A DNA stretch of 64,000 bases from Methanosarcina mazei S-6 (GCF_000970205.1 NZ_CP009512.1:558001-622000); one strand, 5' to 3'; positions 1 to 9,001 are shown, counted from the first letter of the stretch. Notes: a model not told the origin generated them from the letters alone. Program-made: numbers and translations.

Positions 1-2
1 CT

Positions 3-128
3 GTCCTGAGTGCTCTTCTCGAGGAACGCAAGGTCCTTACCCAGAAGGACCTGCTTGACGCGGTTAATTCCTTTGACGAACGGGCAGACTTAAAGTCCGA
101 TGAGTACGCAGGGAAGAAATCCTCATGA
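3..128 (+). CDS. C-terminal end of a truncated upstream gene
   Basis: An open frame runs in from the window edge and ends in TGA at 126-128. It encodes 41 residues, rich in charged residues, ending in GKKSS. Its stop overlaps the ATG of the next gene (ATGA), so the two are almost certainly translationally coupled. Too little is present to name the protein. Confidence 0.6.
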   Translation, partial: VLSALLEERKVLTQKDLLDAVNSFDERADLKSDEYAGKKSS

Positions 129-865
129 GACTGACTCTGCTCGGAACCGGGGACGCGGTAGGTACGCCCAAAATCGGGTGTAACTGCCCCGCATGCACTG
201 ATGCTCGTGAAGGTGGAAAGAGCCAGCGCCTTCGTTTTTCTATCCTTGTGGAGTCCGGGCAGGGCAAAATTCTTATTGATACAAGCCCCGACCTCAGGCA
301 GCAGTTTCTCAGGCAAAAGCTTTCGGGTATAGATGCCGTAATCTGGACACACGGGCACTATGACCACTATGCAGGTTTCGGAGAGTTTTACCGGGTTCAA
401 AATAAAGTCGATGTATATGGTGTTTGCGAAACTCTGGATTACATAGACCAGTATGTTTCTTTCCTGAAACCCAGGTATCACTACGTAAAACTCTATGAAC
501 CTTTTGAATTAATCGGGCTTGAGTTTACACTTTTCAAGGTTCACCATCCTCCTGTAGAAGTCCCTGCCGGAGTTGTTATTCGGGATGGGGATACAAAGGT
601 TGTTGTTACAGGAGATACGAGCCCCGATATTCCTGAAAATAGCCTGGAGTTAATGAAAGACCCTGACCTCCTTATTGCAGATGCCATCGTTCCTCCGCAC
701 ATTCATATCAAAAAACACATGAACTCGGAAGAGGCTATGGCACTCGCACAGAAGCTAAATGCAAAAGAAGTGGTCCTGACTCATCTCAGCCACCTCTTTC
801 GCCCGCACCATATTGAATCAATGTTTTTACCGCTGGGGTATGACGGGCAGGTCTTTGAGTTTTAA
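125..865 (+). CDS. PhnP-like metallo-beta-lactamase fold hydrolase
   Basis: Protein of 246 residues with the metal-binding motif HGHYDH (H76, H78, D80, H81), a later GDTSPD segment and a C-terminal LTHLSH histidine motif, all typical of the metallo-beta-lactamase fold. The cysteines C19, C21 and C24 (CNCPAC) resemble the structural zinc site of PhnP, the phosphodiesterase that opens cyclic ribosyl phosphates in phosphonate breakdown. No phosphonate genes are visible, so the true substrate is open; a cyclic phosphodiester is the family-based guess. It starts inside the stop of the preceding gene, which points to an operon. Probably cytoplasmic, as no signal peptide is seen. Confidence 0.85.
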   Translation: MRLTLLGTGDAVGTPKIGCNCPACTDAREGGKSQRLRFSILVESGQGKILIDTSPDLRQQFLRQKLSGIDAVIWTHGHYDHYAGFGEFYRVQNKVDVYGVCETLDYIDQYVSFLKPRYHYVKLYEPFELIGLEFTLFKVHHPPVEVPAGVVIRDGDTKVVVTGDTSPDIPENSLELMKDPDLLIADAIVPPHIHIKKHMNSEEAMALAQKLNAKEVVLTHLSHLFRPHHIESMFLPLGYDGQVFEF

Positions 866-964
866 CCTTTTTTTAAATATTAGCCTGCGCTTCATACAGG
901 AGCTTTGGATCTCTCAGCCAGTTTTACTGTTCCAGGCATTTTTTGCCCGGTATTGAAAGAGCGT

Positions 965-1112
965 TATTCAGTTTAAGTCTCGGTTTCAGTTTCAGTTTAA
1001 TTTTCAGTTTAATTTTCAGTTTAATTTTTAGTCTAATTTTTAGTCTAATTTTTCATTTTTACAGTTCAGGTGTTAGTTCTATATTTACAGTTCAGGTGTT
1101 AGTTCTATATCT
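965..1112. repeat. Two tandem repeat arrays upstream of photolyase
   Basis: The first array (about 969-1052) repeats a 12-bp unit close to cagtttaatttt five to six times with drift to agtctaattttt. It is followed by two near-perfect 26-bp copies beginning acagttcaggtgtt at 1061-1086 and 1087-1112. Each 26-bp copy ends in a TATA-like tctatat. The array lies directly before the photolyase start. A 72-codon frame through the array encodes only FSLI-type repeats and is not a credible gene. Confidence 0.85.
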
Positions 1113-1117
1113 CCTAA

Positions 1118-2521
<1,404 letters not shown>

Positions 2522-2827
2522 AATTCCCTGAGTTTATCCAGAGAGCCTTCATAACTTTTTTATTCGCAGTATACCATCAGATTTCAACTTTTATCTATAT
2601 GTCTCCAGGCTTACAAAAGTTTCAACCTGCGTTTTTTCTGAACATTGAAGTGCTTAGCCTGCAATCATAAACAGGGCTCAAGGTGGATATATTTCTCTCA
2701 ATAGTCTGACCTTAAAACCTTCCAGGCAGCATCTGGATAAAATTCGCATAAAAGCATTAAATTAATATTTATCTTAATGTTTTAATATTTACTAAAATTA
2801 CTAAAGGATTTTCTACGGTGTACAGGC
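2522..2827. other. Intergenic region, probable promoter for 2828 gene
   Basis: A 306-bp spacer with no convincing ORF. The last 70 bases are very AT-rich, with tttaatatttact-like runs that could hold the TATA element of the following gene. I see no strong inverted repeat. Confidence 0.4.
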
Positions 2828-3193
2828 ATGAATCAGCATTCTTTTTCTTTGGACGATTATTATAAATCCCTCATAAATCTTGACGGCATGAATGATTATT
2901 ACAGGTATTTCATAGGTCTTAACGGCATTATATTTCCCCTCTTACTGATAATGAGTTATCCATCGGTTATTAACCTGGCAACAAAAGCCAGCTTTCTTAT
3001 TATGTTAGTAGGAGCATGCTGTGTTTTAATTGATAATTGGAATCGAAAATCAATAGCATACAGATTATATGTTGAGCTGTATGAAAATGAATACCTGGCT
3101 AATTCCGACTATAAAGCTGGTAAAGTATTTGTGAACTTAATTTTTTATGTAGTCTCCATATATTTAATATCCGGTGTGTTTGGTGTTCTCTAA
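2828..3193 (+). CDS. Small membrane protein, three predicted TM helices
   Basis: Protein of 121 residues, not recognised. Hydrophobic stretches at about 27-46, 50-68 and 98-119 suggest three membrane helices; the soluble N-terminus (about 25 residues) is rich in Asp and Tyr, and a loop at 70-97 is polar (DNWNRKS, ELYENEY). It stands alone between an AT-rich promoter region and a strong hairpin terminator 40 bp after the stop. Amino-acid composition and codon use look like genuine coding DNA. Function unknown. Confidence 0.65.
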   Translation: MNQHSFSLDDYYKSLINLDGMNDYYRYFIGLNGIIFPLLLIMSYPSVINLATKASFLIMLVGACCVLIDNWNRKSIAYRLYVELYENEYLANSDYKAGKVFVNLIFYVVSIYLISGVFGVL

Positions 3194-3232
3194 CACACTT
3201 CCGCAGGCGTTTCTGGAAAATTGTTTAATGCA

Positions 3233-3258
3233 GGCGGGAGAGGTTCTAACCTCCCGCC
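3233..3258 (+). terminator. GC-rich hairpin after the 121-residue gene
   Basis: GGCGGGAG at 3233-3240 pairs perfectly with CTCCCGCC at 3251-3258, and an alternative pairing with a two-base bulge extends it towards the loop. It lies 40 bp past the stop at 3193. No long T run follows directly, so it may be an RNA-stabilising 3' hairpin as much as a terminator. Confidence 0.5.
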
Positions 3259-3512
3259 ATGTCTGAAGAGAGCTAATAAATAACTCTGGTTCTTTTTCTG
3301 GATTCCCTTAAAATCTTCTTTTAATGAATGCCTGGAAAATAAAGGGTTCCTGTGCCGGAATAACAATAAATTTCTCGTTTTTCTATTTCCTTAAATGGCT
3401 TTAATTTTTATGTTAGTCACATATAAATACAAGTACATCCAATTTTAATATTGGATTTTTATATTTTTCCGCACTATAAAATATAAAATACCAAAAATAG
3501 GGAGTGATATCT

Positions 3513-3746
3513 ATGGCAGTAAGAAACCCGATAGATTTGATAGCACTTATACTTGTCATCGTGGGCGGATTAAACTGGGGGCTTGTAGGGCTTCTGAATT
3601 TTAATCTTGTATCTGCTATCTTTGGAGAAGGAAGTGCTCTGTCGAGAATCATCTACATACTTGTTGGTCTTGCAGCGCTTTATACGATTTATTTCGCCGT
3701 AAGAGCTGATACGTATCACGCTGGAGATACCACGGTACGCCACTGA
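3513..3746 (+). CDS. DUF378 family small membrane protein
   Basis: Protein of 77 residues starting at ATG 3513, preceded by GGAGTGAT at 3501-3508. An upstream in-frame GTG (3504) lies inside that ribosome binding site and is less likely. Residues about 5-27 (ALILVIVGGLNWGLVGL) carry the GGLNWG signature of DUF378 (YuzA-like) proteins, and a second helix spans about 47-63. These are small two-helix membrane proteins without known function. Monocistronic by spacing. Confidence 0.85.
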   Translation: MAVRNPIDLIALILVIVGGLNWGLVGLLNFNLVSAIFGEGSALSRIIYILVGLAALYTIYFAVRADTYHAGDTTVRH

Positions 3747-4008
3747 GTAAAAAGAGATTGAAAAACTCCTTTCCGGTGTAATACTGTAAAAGGAGCTTTA
3801 ACCAGCTATTATTTTTTTAGAAAGCTGGATATAATATTAATATAAAATTATTTTTCTTATGAATTCTGTTCTTATATATTTCATCTTTCTTTTTATTCTA
3901 ATTTGTTGATTGCCAGGAATATCAGGTTTTGAACACATTCAAAAATCATTCTATGTGTATCTCTCCTGATGCACCTCTTCTGATATTTCTGTCATAATTT
4001 ATTTTCGC

Positions 4009-4491
4009 TTACTTTCCTTTCAGGGTTTTCAATTCAGAAAGCACTTTTTCGGCATGTCCTGCAGCTTTAACGTTATTCCACACTTTTTCAATTTTTCCTT
4101 CCGGATTGATAAGGAAAGTTGTTCGGACAGTGCTTATAACCTCGTTACCTCTGAAATTTTTAGGGTGCATGACATCATATTTTTCATGGATTTCCGCTTT
4201 TTCGTCGGAAAGCAGTGTTATTTTAAGCTCTTTTTTCTCTATGAACTTTCTATGGGATTCTTTGCCATCCCTGCTGACTCCCAGAATTATCGCATTTTCG
4301 GCTTCGAAATCTTTTTTCAGGTCGCTGAAACTTCTGGCTTCCAGGCTGCAGCCCGGAGTATTGTCCCTGGGATAAAAGAACAGGACTGCCCATTGTCCTT
4401 TAAAGTTTTCAAGGCATATCTGATTTCCTTCCTGGTTCGGAAGGCAAAAGTCTGGTGAAACCTGCCCTGATTCAAGTGATGTTTTTGGCAT
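4009..4491 (-). CDS. bcp: Bcp/PrxQ-type peroxiredoxin
   Basis: Thiol peroxidase of 160 residues that reduces hydrogen and organic peroxides. The thioredoxin fold and the catalytic segment YPRDNTPGCSLEA are clear; C48 is the peroxidatic cysteine. In E. coli-type Bcp a resolving cysteine sits five residues later, but here that position is Arg, so the enzyme is either 1-Cys or uses C16 or C26 to resolve. A start at 4491 gives MPKTSLESGQ, normal for the family. Probably supports oxygen tolerance in this strict anaerobe, together with the second peroxiredoxin at 46.2 kb. Confidence 0.93.
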   Translation of the reverse strand: MPKTSLESGQVSPDFCLPNQEGNQICLENFKGQWAVLFFYPRDNTPGCSLEARSFSDLKKDFEAENAIILGVSRDGKESHRKFIEKKELKITLLSDEKAEIHEKYDVMHPKNFRGNEVISTVRTTFLINPEGKIEKVWNNVKAAGHAEKVLSELKTLKGK

Positions 4492-4654
4492 ATTTTTTAC
4501 TCCTGGTAAGTCCGTACCGCAATATTATTTCTTTTAAGTGAATAATTAAAAGTTATATCACTTAATCCTATCATACAAATTATATTTCCTATGTATCATT
4601 TTTTCTGTCACTTCCCGTTCCCTATTCATTTCTCGCTGATCTCCAGTTCCTGTT

Positions 4655-5716
4655 TCATCCTTTTCTTTTCCAGGGCAGGACCGCCGCTTCAAATGCAAGG
4701 ATAGGGCCCAGGATCCAGCCTGCCCAGAATAAAAGCCCTGCAAGCCCGAGGACGAAAAAGTAAAGTCTTTTCTGCGTTGATTTTTCACCATACCTTTCAT
4801 CTTTCATGCTCAGGACCAGGGCTATAACTCCAAATCCTGAGCTTGCAAGAGCCAGAAAAACAGTAATTATGACTTCTGGAGAATATGAGCTCCTGCTAAG
4901 TGAATAAAGCATCTGGAATATTAAAGAAAACCCGGTGCCCAGGAAAAAAAGCCCTGAAAATAACCCTGCCCAGCGTGCCGGGTTGAACCCTGCTGCAGCT
5001 TCCTTTTTATGTAAAATTACCAGAATTCCGGCTGCAAGTGTTATTCCCAGTGGGAGGAATATAAAGGGCAGGCTCTGTCCTTCCCAGCGGTAGGTCTTTA
5101 TCTGTTTCAGAGGAATTGACAGCCATTCTGAGAGGGAAAATCTTTCTCTGTATCCCAGAACAACTCCATAATTTCCCTCTCCTACGGCAGAACTTACCGC
5201 TGCATAGTACGTGCCGCTTTCCGGAGCCTGGAAGTCTTCAAGGGCAAGGGAATAAAAGGCACTGGGCGAGAACCCTTCGTATATGGCACTTCCGGTTCTT
5301 TTTCCCGGAAATACTTTTACTCCGTAACCCTCAGGAATTTTAGTGTTTTCAGGCACTTCTCCTTCACTCGAAAGCCCGGGACCCATAAGGATAAGGTCCG
5401 GAGTAAAGAATTCAGCTCCTGTAATGTCCACCTCGGGGACATAAATCCGGCCCTCCAGCCCGGCTGGGACTATAAGCCCGAGTAATATTCTTTCCCCTTT
5501 TTCCACCTCAAAACTATAATAATGAATATTTTCTTCTGAAAGCTGACCATAAAGGACTCTGGATTTTTCAGGGTTTTCTACATGAGTTGCTGTCTCAGGG
5601 CTCTTGCCTCCTCCTTCAAAGACCGGAATATGGGCAAACGCAGGAGTAAGCAAAAAGTACGTCCCAGCTATTAGTATACATAAAAGGACGAAATATCCTG
5701 ACCTTGATCTTTTCAT
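4655..5716 (-). CDS. Exported membrane protein of unknown function
   Basis: Protein of 353 residues with a signal peptide (basic start MKRSRS, hydrophobic 9-27, cleavage probably after AFA), an extracytoplasmic domain to about residue 210 with Gly/Pro-rich beta-type sequence, and four C-terminal membrane helices between about 212 and 345. I do not recognise a family. The 5' end of this gene plus 55 bp of leader is duplicated 1.94 kb away at 7548-7708, where the coding part has decayed. Confidence 0.7.
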   Translation of the reverse strand: MKRSRSGYFVLLCILIAGTYFLLTPAFAHIPVFEGGGKSPETATHVENPEKSRVLYGQLSEENIHYYSFEVEKGERILLGLIVPAGLEGRIYVPEVDITGAEFFTPDLILMGPGLSSEGEVPENTKIPEGYGVKVFPGKRTGSAIYEGFSPSAFYSLALEDFQAPESGTYYAAVSSAVGEGNYGVVLGYRERFSLSEWLSIPLKQIKTYRWEGQSLPFIFLPLGITLAAGILVILHKKEAAAGFNPARWAGLFSGLFFLGTGFSLIFQMLYSLSRSSYSPEVIITVFLALASSGFGVIALVLSMKDERYGEKSTQKRLYFFVLGLAGLLFWAGWILGPILAFEAAVLPWKRKG

Positions 5717-5771
5717 AGACTATATTCTCATTTGCTGCCAGTAAATAGGTATCAGAACCTGGGATCAGAAA
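5611..5771. repeat. Direct repeat copy A (gene start plus leader)
   Basis: 161 bp covering the first codons and upstream leader of the 353-residue gene. The partner is 7548-7708. The 63 bp from just inside the start codon through the leader are identical in both copies, whereas the coding part differs at roughly one base in five. Confidence 0.9.
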
Positions 5772-6215
5772 CAGTCGTTTGGAATTAATAAGTTCAGGAT
5801 ACTAAACATTAGTTTAAAAATGGTTCATTGCTTATATATCTCGTAAGATTTGTGCCATATGTTAACCGATTTTAAACTTTACGCATATTTGAATTATGTT
5901 TGAAAAACGTTATCAACAAAAATTCTCAAAATTTAATGTCGAACTGCCGAACATAGGGTTTATAGTTACCATTGTTTGTGCCGTAACATCATTACATAAT
6001 TACATAATTATACAATTATAATTTTGTATAGTGATGTTACATTTATTTTTATCACTAGATTTTGGAACTGAGTCAAAAAAAGAGAAAAAAGATAAAACTG
6101 CTTTTTCTCATCTGTTTCAAAATTAAACAAGTCGTGAAAAAACGAAAGTGGGAAAAATATACGTTCCCTGCCTTCAAAAGGAAAACAAATCGTCATCTGC
6201 TCAATAACATCATTA

Positions 6216-6250
6216 CAATGAGCCCAATATAAAAAAACATGAGCTCATTG
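6216..6250. other. Inverted repeat CAATGAGC/GCTCATTG
   Basis: Perfect 8-bp arms at 6216-6223 and 6243-6250 around a 19-bp A-rich centre. It lies 28 bp before a TATA-like box at 6278 and may be an operator or a hairpin. No gene overlaps it. Confidence 0.4.
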
Positions 6251-6304
6251 GGTACATCTGCTTCAAAGAAAAGACCTTTATATATGCCGAATCTAAAGTA
6301 CATG

Positions 6305-6380
6305 TGTTACACATCCTTACTTAGGGGATGTAATCTTGGCAGGTACATCCCCTGAATTACTTTTCTCCTATCATTTTTTT
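6305..6380 (+). ncRNA. Candidate small RNA with hairpin and T-run end
   Basis: A TATA-like tttatata at 6278-6285 is followed about 25 bp later by this segment. It contains a perfect 9-bp hairpin, GGGGATGTA at 6324-6332 with TACATCCCC at 6344-6352, and ends in seven T residues at 6374-6380, a typical archaeal terminator. No ORF of useful size is present. Promoter, fold and terminator fit a small RNA of about 75 nt; expression is not shown by sequence alone. Confidence 0.45.
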
Positions 6381-6511
6381 GCTAAGATTTAACTGCTTTT
6401 AATTTTCCATTTTCATCCTATATTTCTCAGTAGATATAAAGTTCTCTTTTGACTGTCCCGAGGGGAAAGAGGGAGAAAAGATAATAAAACCACTGCTTTT
6501 TCGGTGGTCAT

Positions 6512-6661
6512 GTGGTTATTTCAGCGTTTAAAGGCTTCTCCATCCTTATTTTCAAATGGATTGTTGTTTATGTTGGGGGAATTACTGCGTTTATGGCTGC
6601 AATGGTCGGTTTTTTTCCTGATTTTCCCCTGCATCCACCAGTATCGACAAATGGAAAGTGA
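6512..6661 (+). CDS. Candidate small membrane protein, 49 residues
   Basis: A GTG-initiated frame of 49 codons, beginning VVISAFKGFSILIF and containing a likely membrane helix at about 10-34 (KWIVVYVGGITAFMAAMVGFF). Its codons follow Methanosarcina habits. The overlapping 61-codon frame from 6504 uses many TTA/TTG Leu codons and looks like a shadow. No strong ribosome binding site is visible, so this stays tentative. M. mazei is known to make many proteins of this size. Confidence 0.35.
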   Translation: MVISAFKGFSILIFKWIVVYVGGITAFMAAMVGFFPDFPLHPPVSTNGK

Positions 6662-6770
6662 ATTAAAAAAGCGAAAAAGAAGTGACTGAAAAAACGTATT
6701 TTTATACATATGGTTTCATAAAATCTCATTTATAAGACAAAAACAAACATCGGCAAAAACACGATTTTTG

Positions 6771-6803
6771 TTGCGTGCAAAACACATATAGTTTTGCACG
6801 CAA
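6771..6803. promoter_or_regulatory. Perfect 13-bp inverted repeat
   Basis: TTGCGTGCAAAAC at 6771-6783 and GTTTTGCACGCAA at 6791-6803 pair perfectly around a 7-bp centre. The dyad sits 135 bp upstream of the small ORF at 6938 and about 35 bp upstream of its TATA-like attatatatg (6839-6849). It could be an operator for a dimeric regulator or the hairpin of a short transcript. Confidence 0.5.
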
Positions 6804-6937
6804 AAACCGCTATCAGTCGAACGCACTACATGGAAAATATTATATATGTTCACTCACATTACTAATAACCGGAGAAACTTAAAGAAATATTCTTAAACTT
6901 AAGGTTAAGTAAAACGCTACCGGTGAAAAGGGTTGGT

Positions 6938-7057
6938 ATGAAACCATATATACCCTCATTAACATCAATTAGATTTAACGATAACGATGATGATAACGGT
7001 AACGGGAGGCTACATCTGAAGTATGAGTATATACCTAATCGCCCATATCATTTATAA
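6938..7057 (+). CDS. Candidate small protein, 39 residues
   Basis: ATG 6938 to TAA 7055-7057 encodes 39 residues with an Asp/Asn-rich centre (RFNDNDDDNGNG) and an aromatic end (YEYIPNRPYHL). An in-frame GTG five codons upstream (6923) is an alternative start. A TATA-like element at 6839-6849 lies about 90 bp upstream, with ggagaaact just after it. Balanced composition and no internal stop suggest a real small gene, but I know no homologue. Confidence 0.4.
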   Translation: MKPYIPSLTSIRFNDNDDDNGNGRLHLKYEYIPNRPYHL

Positions 7058-7086
7058 AAAATCAAATTTGATGTGCATAAAGCAGA

Positions 7087-7109
7087 TAGACCCCTGTCGG
7101 GGGGGTCTA
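7087..7109 (+). terminator. Hairpin after the 39-residue ORF
   Basis: TAGACCCC at 7087-7094 pairs perfectly with GGGGTCTA at 7102-7109 around tgtcggg. It lies 30 bp past the TAA of the 39-residue ORF and is the natural 3' hairpin of that transcript. No T run follows. Confidence 0.4.
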
Positions 7110-7288
7110 GCCGAACAAAATTCGAAAGTTGATTTACGATGATAAAAATACTGACCATCTTATATAAAAAGGTTGCAGATGGTTTCATCCTTATTATCGG
7201 ATGGAATCACCACTTAATGACCGATTTACTTGCCCCATTAATGAGCATTTACGGGCTGCTCTCTCAGTATCTTCCCAAGTAAAAACTT

Positions 7289-7468
7289 TTAAATTATTTT
7301 CTTTTTCTTCTCATTGCGGAAATTTTCACTGTGTTCTGGGCTGCAATACTCTTTCTGGATATTGTCAGTATAGAACGTCTTGCCGCAATACTTACATGTT
7401 TTCTGAATCTCTTCCTTCTTTTTCTGTCCCTCTATGTCTTCTCTCAGGCTCTCCTCTGGCTCTCTCAC
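7289..7468 (-). CDS. Small CxxC...CxxxH zinc-finger protein, possibly 5'-truncated
   Basis: A minus-strand frame ending at TAA 7289-7291 encodes a Glu/Lys/Arg-rich stretch, then TCKYCGKTFYTD and EYCSPEHSENFR. This is a single zinc finger with two CxxC-type ligands, then Cys and His. With GTG at 7468 as start the protein has 59 residues. The frame stays open 21 codons further upstream (to TGA at 7532-7534) with the same Arg/Glu-rich character but no ATG, and it meets the duplicated segment at 7548. The native N-terminus may therefore have been cut off by the duplication. The opposite-strand frame through this DNA is compositionally odd and rejected. Confidence 0.55.
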   Translation of the reverse strand: MREPEESLREDIEGQKKKEEIQKTCKYCGKTFYTDNIQKEYCSPEHSENFRNEKKKKII

Positions 7469-7547
7469 GGTTTCCTTTTGTTCTTGTTCCCTCGCTTCTC
7501 TGCTCTTGTGGTCTCCTACGTTCCCTGTGATTCAATCCGCTTGAATT

Positions 7548-7708
7548 CTCCTTCAAAGACCGGAATATGCACAAACGCAAGAATAAGCGAAAAGTAAGTT
7601 TCAGCTATTAATGTACTTAAAAGGAAGAACTATATTTACTTCTACCTTTTCATAGACTATATTCTCATTTGCTGCCAGTAAATAGGTATCAGAACCTGGG
7701 ATCAGAAA
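7548..7708 (-). pseudogene. Decayed duplicate of the 353-residue gene's 5' end
   Basis: Direct repeat of 5611-5771. Read on the minus strand it has the same leader and ATG, but the fourth codon is TAG; further on, the reading AFVHIPVFEG of the signal-peptide end is still visible before similarity stops at 7548. Gene, leader and orientation match the intact copy. The leader (63 bp) is unchanged while the coding remnant has many substitutions. Confidence 0.8.
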
Positions 7709-7809
7709 TAAACTGCTGGTATTAAGTTAAGGCTCAAATATAATTTCAGGTTTAAAATAGTAAAATTCCTGCCGAAAGTCCTTTCTGAGATGCGTTCAAA
7801 GTTCATCTT

Positions 7810-8139
7810 ATGCGAATCTGGGATATCCCTCCTGAGAAAATGTGCCGGAACCACCTTTTAGGGGAGCACCGTGAATTGCACGCCCTGTGGTCCATAATAA
7901 CTAATAACAAGAAAGCTTATGCCCACCACCCCGAGACCCTGCGCTGGAGAGGAAAACTGAAAGCTCTCTACCTGCGGCATGAAGCCCTTGTAAGGGAAAT
8001 GACTGAAAGGGGGTATAAGCACCATACCCCGCTCGACCCTGTTCTGGCAACAGGAAAAGCTGTTCAGGATGAGTTTGTAAATACATATGAAGAACAGGTC
8101 CGGATCCTGAAAGAAAGAGGATGTGAGTGCAGGGTTTGA
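7810..8139 (+). CDS. Pyrimidine dimer DNA glycosylase family protein (PF03013)
   Basis: Protein of 109 residues related to T4 endonuclease V, which removes cyclobutane pyrimidine dimers by glycosylase/AP-lyase action. The segment HLLGEHRELHALW aligns with T4 HLMAEYRELPRVF, placing E22 at the catalytic Glu23 position of the phage enzyme; HHPETLRWRGK and LYLRHEALV are further family motifs. T4 uses the amine of Thr2 as nucleophile; here residue 2 is Arg, so the Met1 amine would have to serve, or activity differs. Complements the photolyase at 1.1 kb. It has its own promoter region. Confidence 0.8.
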   Translation: MRIWDIPPEKMCRNHLLGEHRELHALWSIITNNKKAYAHHPETLRWRGKLKALYLRHEALVREMTERGYKHHTPLDPVLATGKAVQDEFVNTYEEQVRILKERGCECRV

Positions 8140-8366
8140 TTTTTTCTTTTTCAATCCTTTTCATTTTGTCCTGGTTTAATATTTATATTTATAATTATCG
8201 ATAATTTTTTATAGTTTTATGGCAATTTATAGAGAGACAGATGTGAAATCTGAGAAAGCCGTTCAGAACACACGCTAAATTAAGAAAATTAAGCAGGCAT
8301 GAGTTTTTGAGACGTGTCTTGCTCAGAAACTGTTTCACTGCTGGTCAGGAATTTCAAGGGACTTAA

Positions 8367-8963
8367 ATGAAAATCGTGCTGGATGAAGAGGAAATTGGGG
8401 TTCTTGAATGCATAAAAGAAGCCCATATGGATAGAGGCTTTCATATTCGGGATATTATCAAAAAAGCAAAAGCCGGATACGGATTATCAAGGTCAACAGT
8501 TTATGAAATCGTAGGCTATCTCGAATTCCACGGTCTTCTAAAAACGAACGAACACGGTAACCGGGAACTTGACCTGAACATCAGCTATTTTGTAACCTGC
8601 ACGGGCTGCGGGAAAGATATCCCTGGAAACGAATATTTTAAAGAAAACGGGAAAGCGGTGTGTGAAGACTGTTATCTGGAGGAGCACCAGAGAATCAAGT
8701 TTGCGGACCCTGTGGCAGTGCGTTCCAAAAAGCTTTTCAGAAAACAGCACGGGTTTGAAGGGACTGAAGGCCTGACAGAGCTGCAAAAAGAAATCTACAG
8801 TTTCATCATTGAGGAAGGAGGGTCTACCCCTGAAATGATTTCGAAGCTCTTCAAGTTGACCCTTCAGGAGACCAGGAACCAGCTTGCGATACTGAGGCAC
8901 TGTGAGCTTTTAAAGTGGAGAAAAATGGGAGACGAAATGTATATGGTGCCTTTTGATTCCTGA
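8367..8963 (+). CDS. Winged-helix regulator with zinc-binding module
   Basis: Protein of 198 residues. Residues 1-70 resemble a winged-helix DNA-binding domain (LSRSTVYEIVGYLEFHGLLK). C78, C81, C99 and C102 form a four-cysteine zinc site (CTGCGKDI...CEDCYLEE). Residues 130-195 look like a second winged helix ending in LRHCELLKWRK. It begins a three-gene run with an AhpD-like protein (38 bp later) and a shorter paralogue (9350). The C-terminal two thirds are closely related to that paralogue, so one arose by local duplication. Probably a thiol- or zinc-responsive regulator of the cassette; the signal is inferred. Confidence 0.75.
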   Translation: MKIVLDEEEIGVLECIKEAHMDRGFHIRDIIKKAKAGYGLSRSTVYEIVGYLEFHGLLKTNEHGNRELDLNISYFVTCTGCGKDIPGNEYFKENGKAVCEDCYLEEHQRIKFADPVAVRSKKLFRKQHGFEGTEGLTELQKEIYSFIIEEGGSTPEMISKLFKLTLQETRNQLAILRHCELLKWRKMGDEMYMVPFDS

Positions 8964-9001
8964 ACCATCCATAATAACCGGCATGTTTAGAGGGTGAAAG
9001 T

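Noticed and set aside
6504-6689. 61-codon frame starting at 6504
   Set aside because: Leucine codons and composition are atypical; the overlapping frame from 6512 is better.
7115-7165. C/D-box-like gatgata...ctga
   Set aside because: The boxes are only seven bases apart and the second pair is missing.
7201-7530. 109-codon plus-strand frame
   Set aside because: Its second half is antisense to the clear zinc-finger coding sequence on the minus strand and consists of Ser/Leu/Phe runs. The first 30 codons cannot be excluded as a remnant.
7684-7697. NrpR-type operator in the repeated leader
   Set aside because: The site reads GGTA-N4-AACC, not GGTA-N6-TACC.
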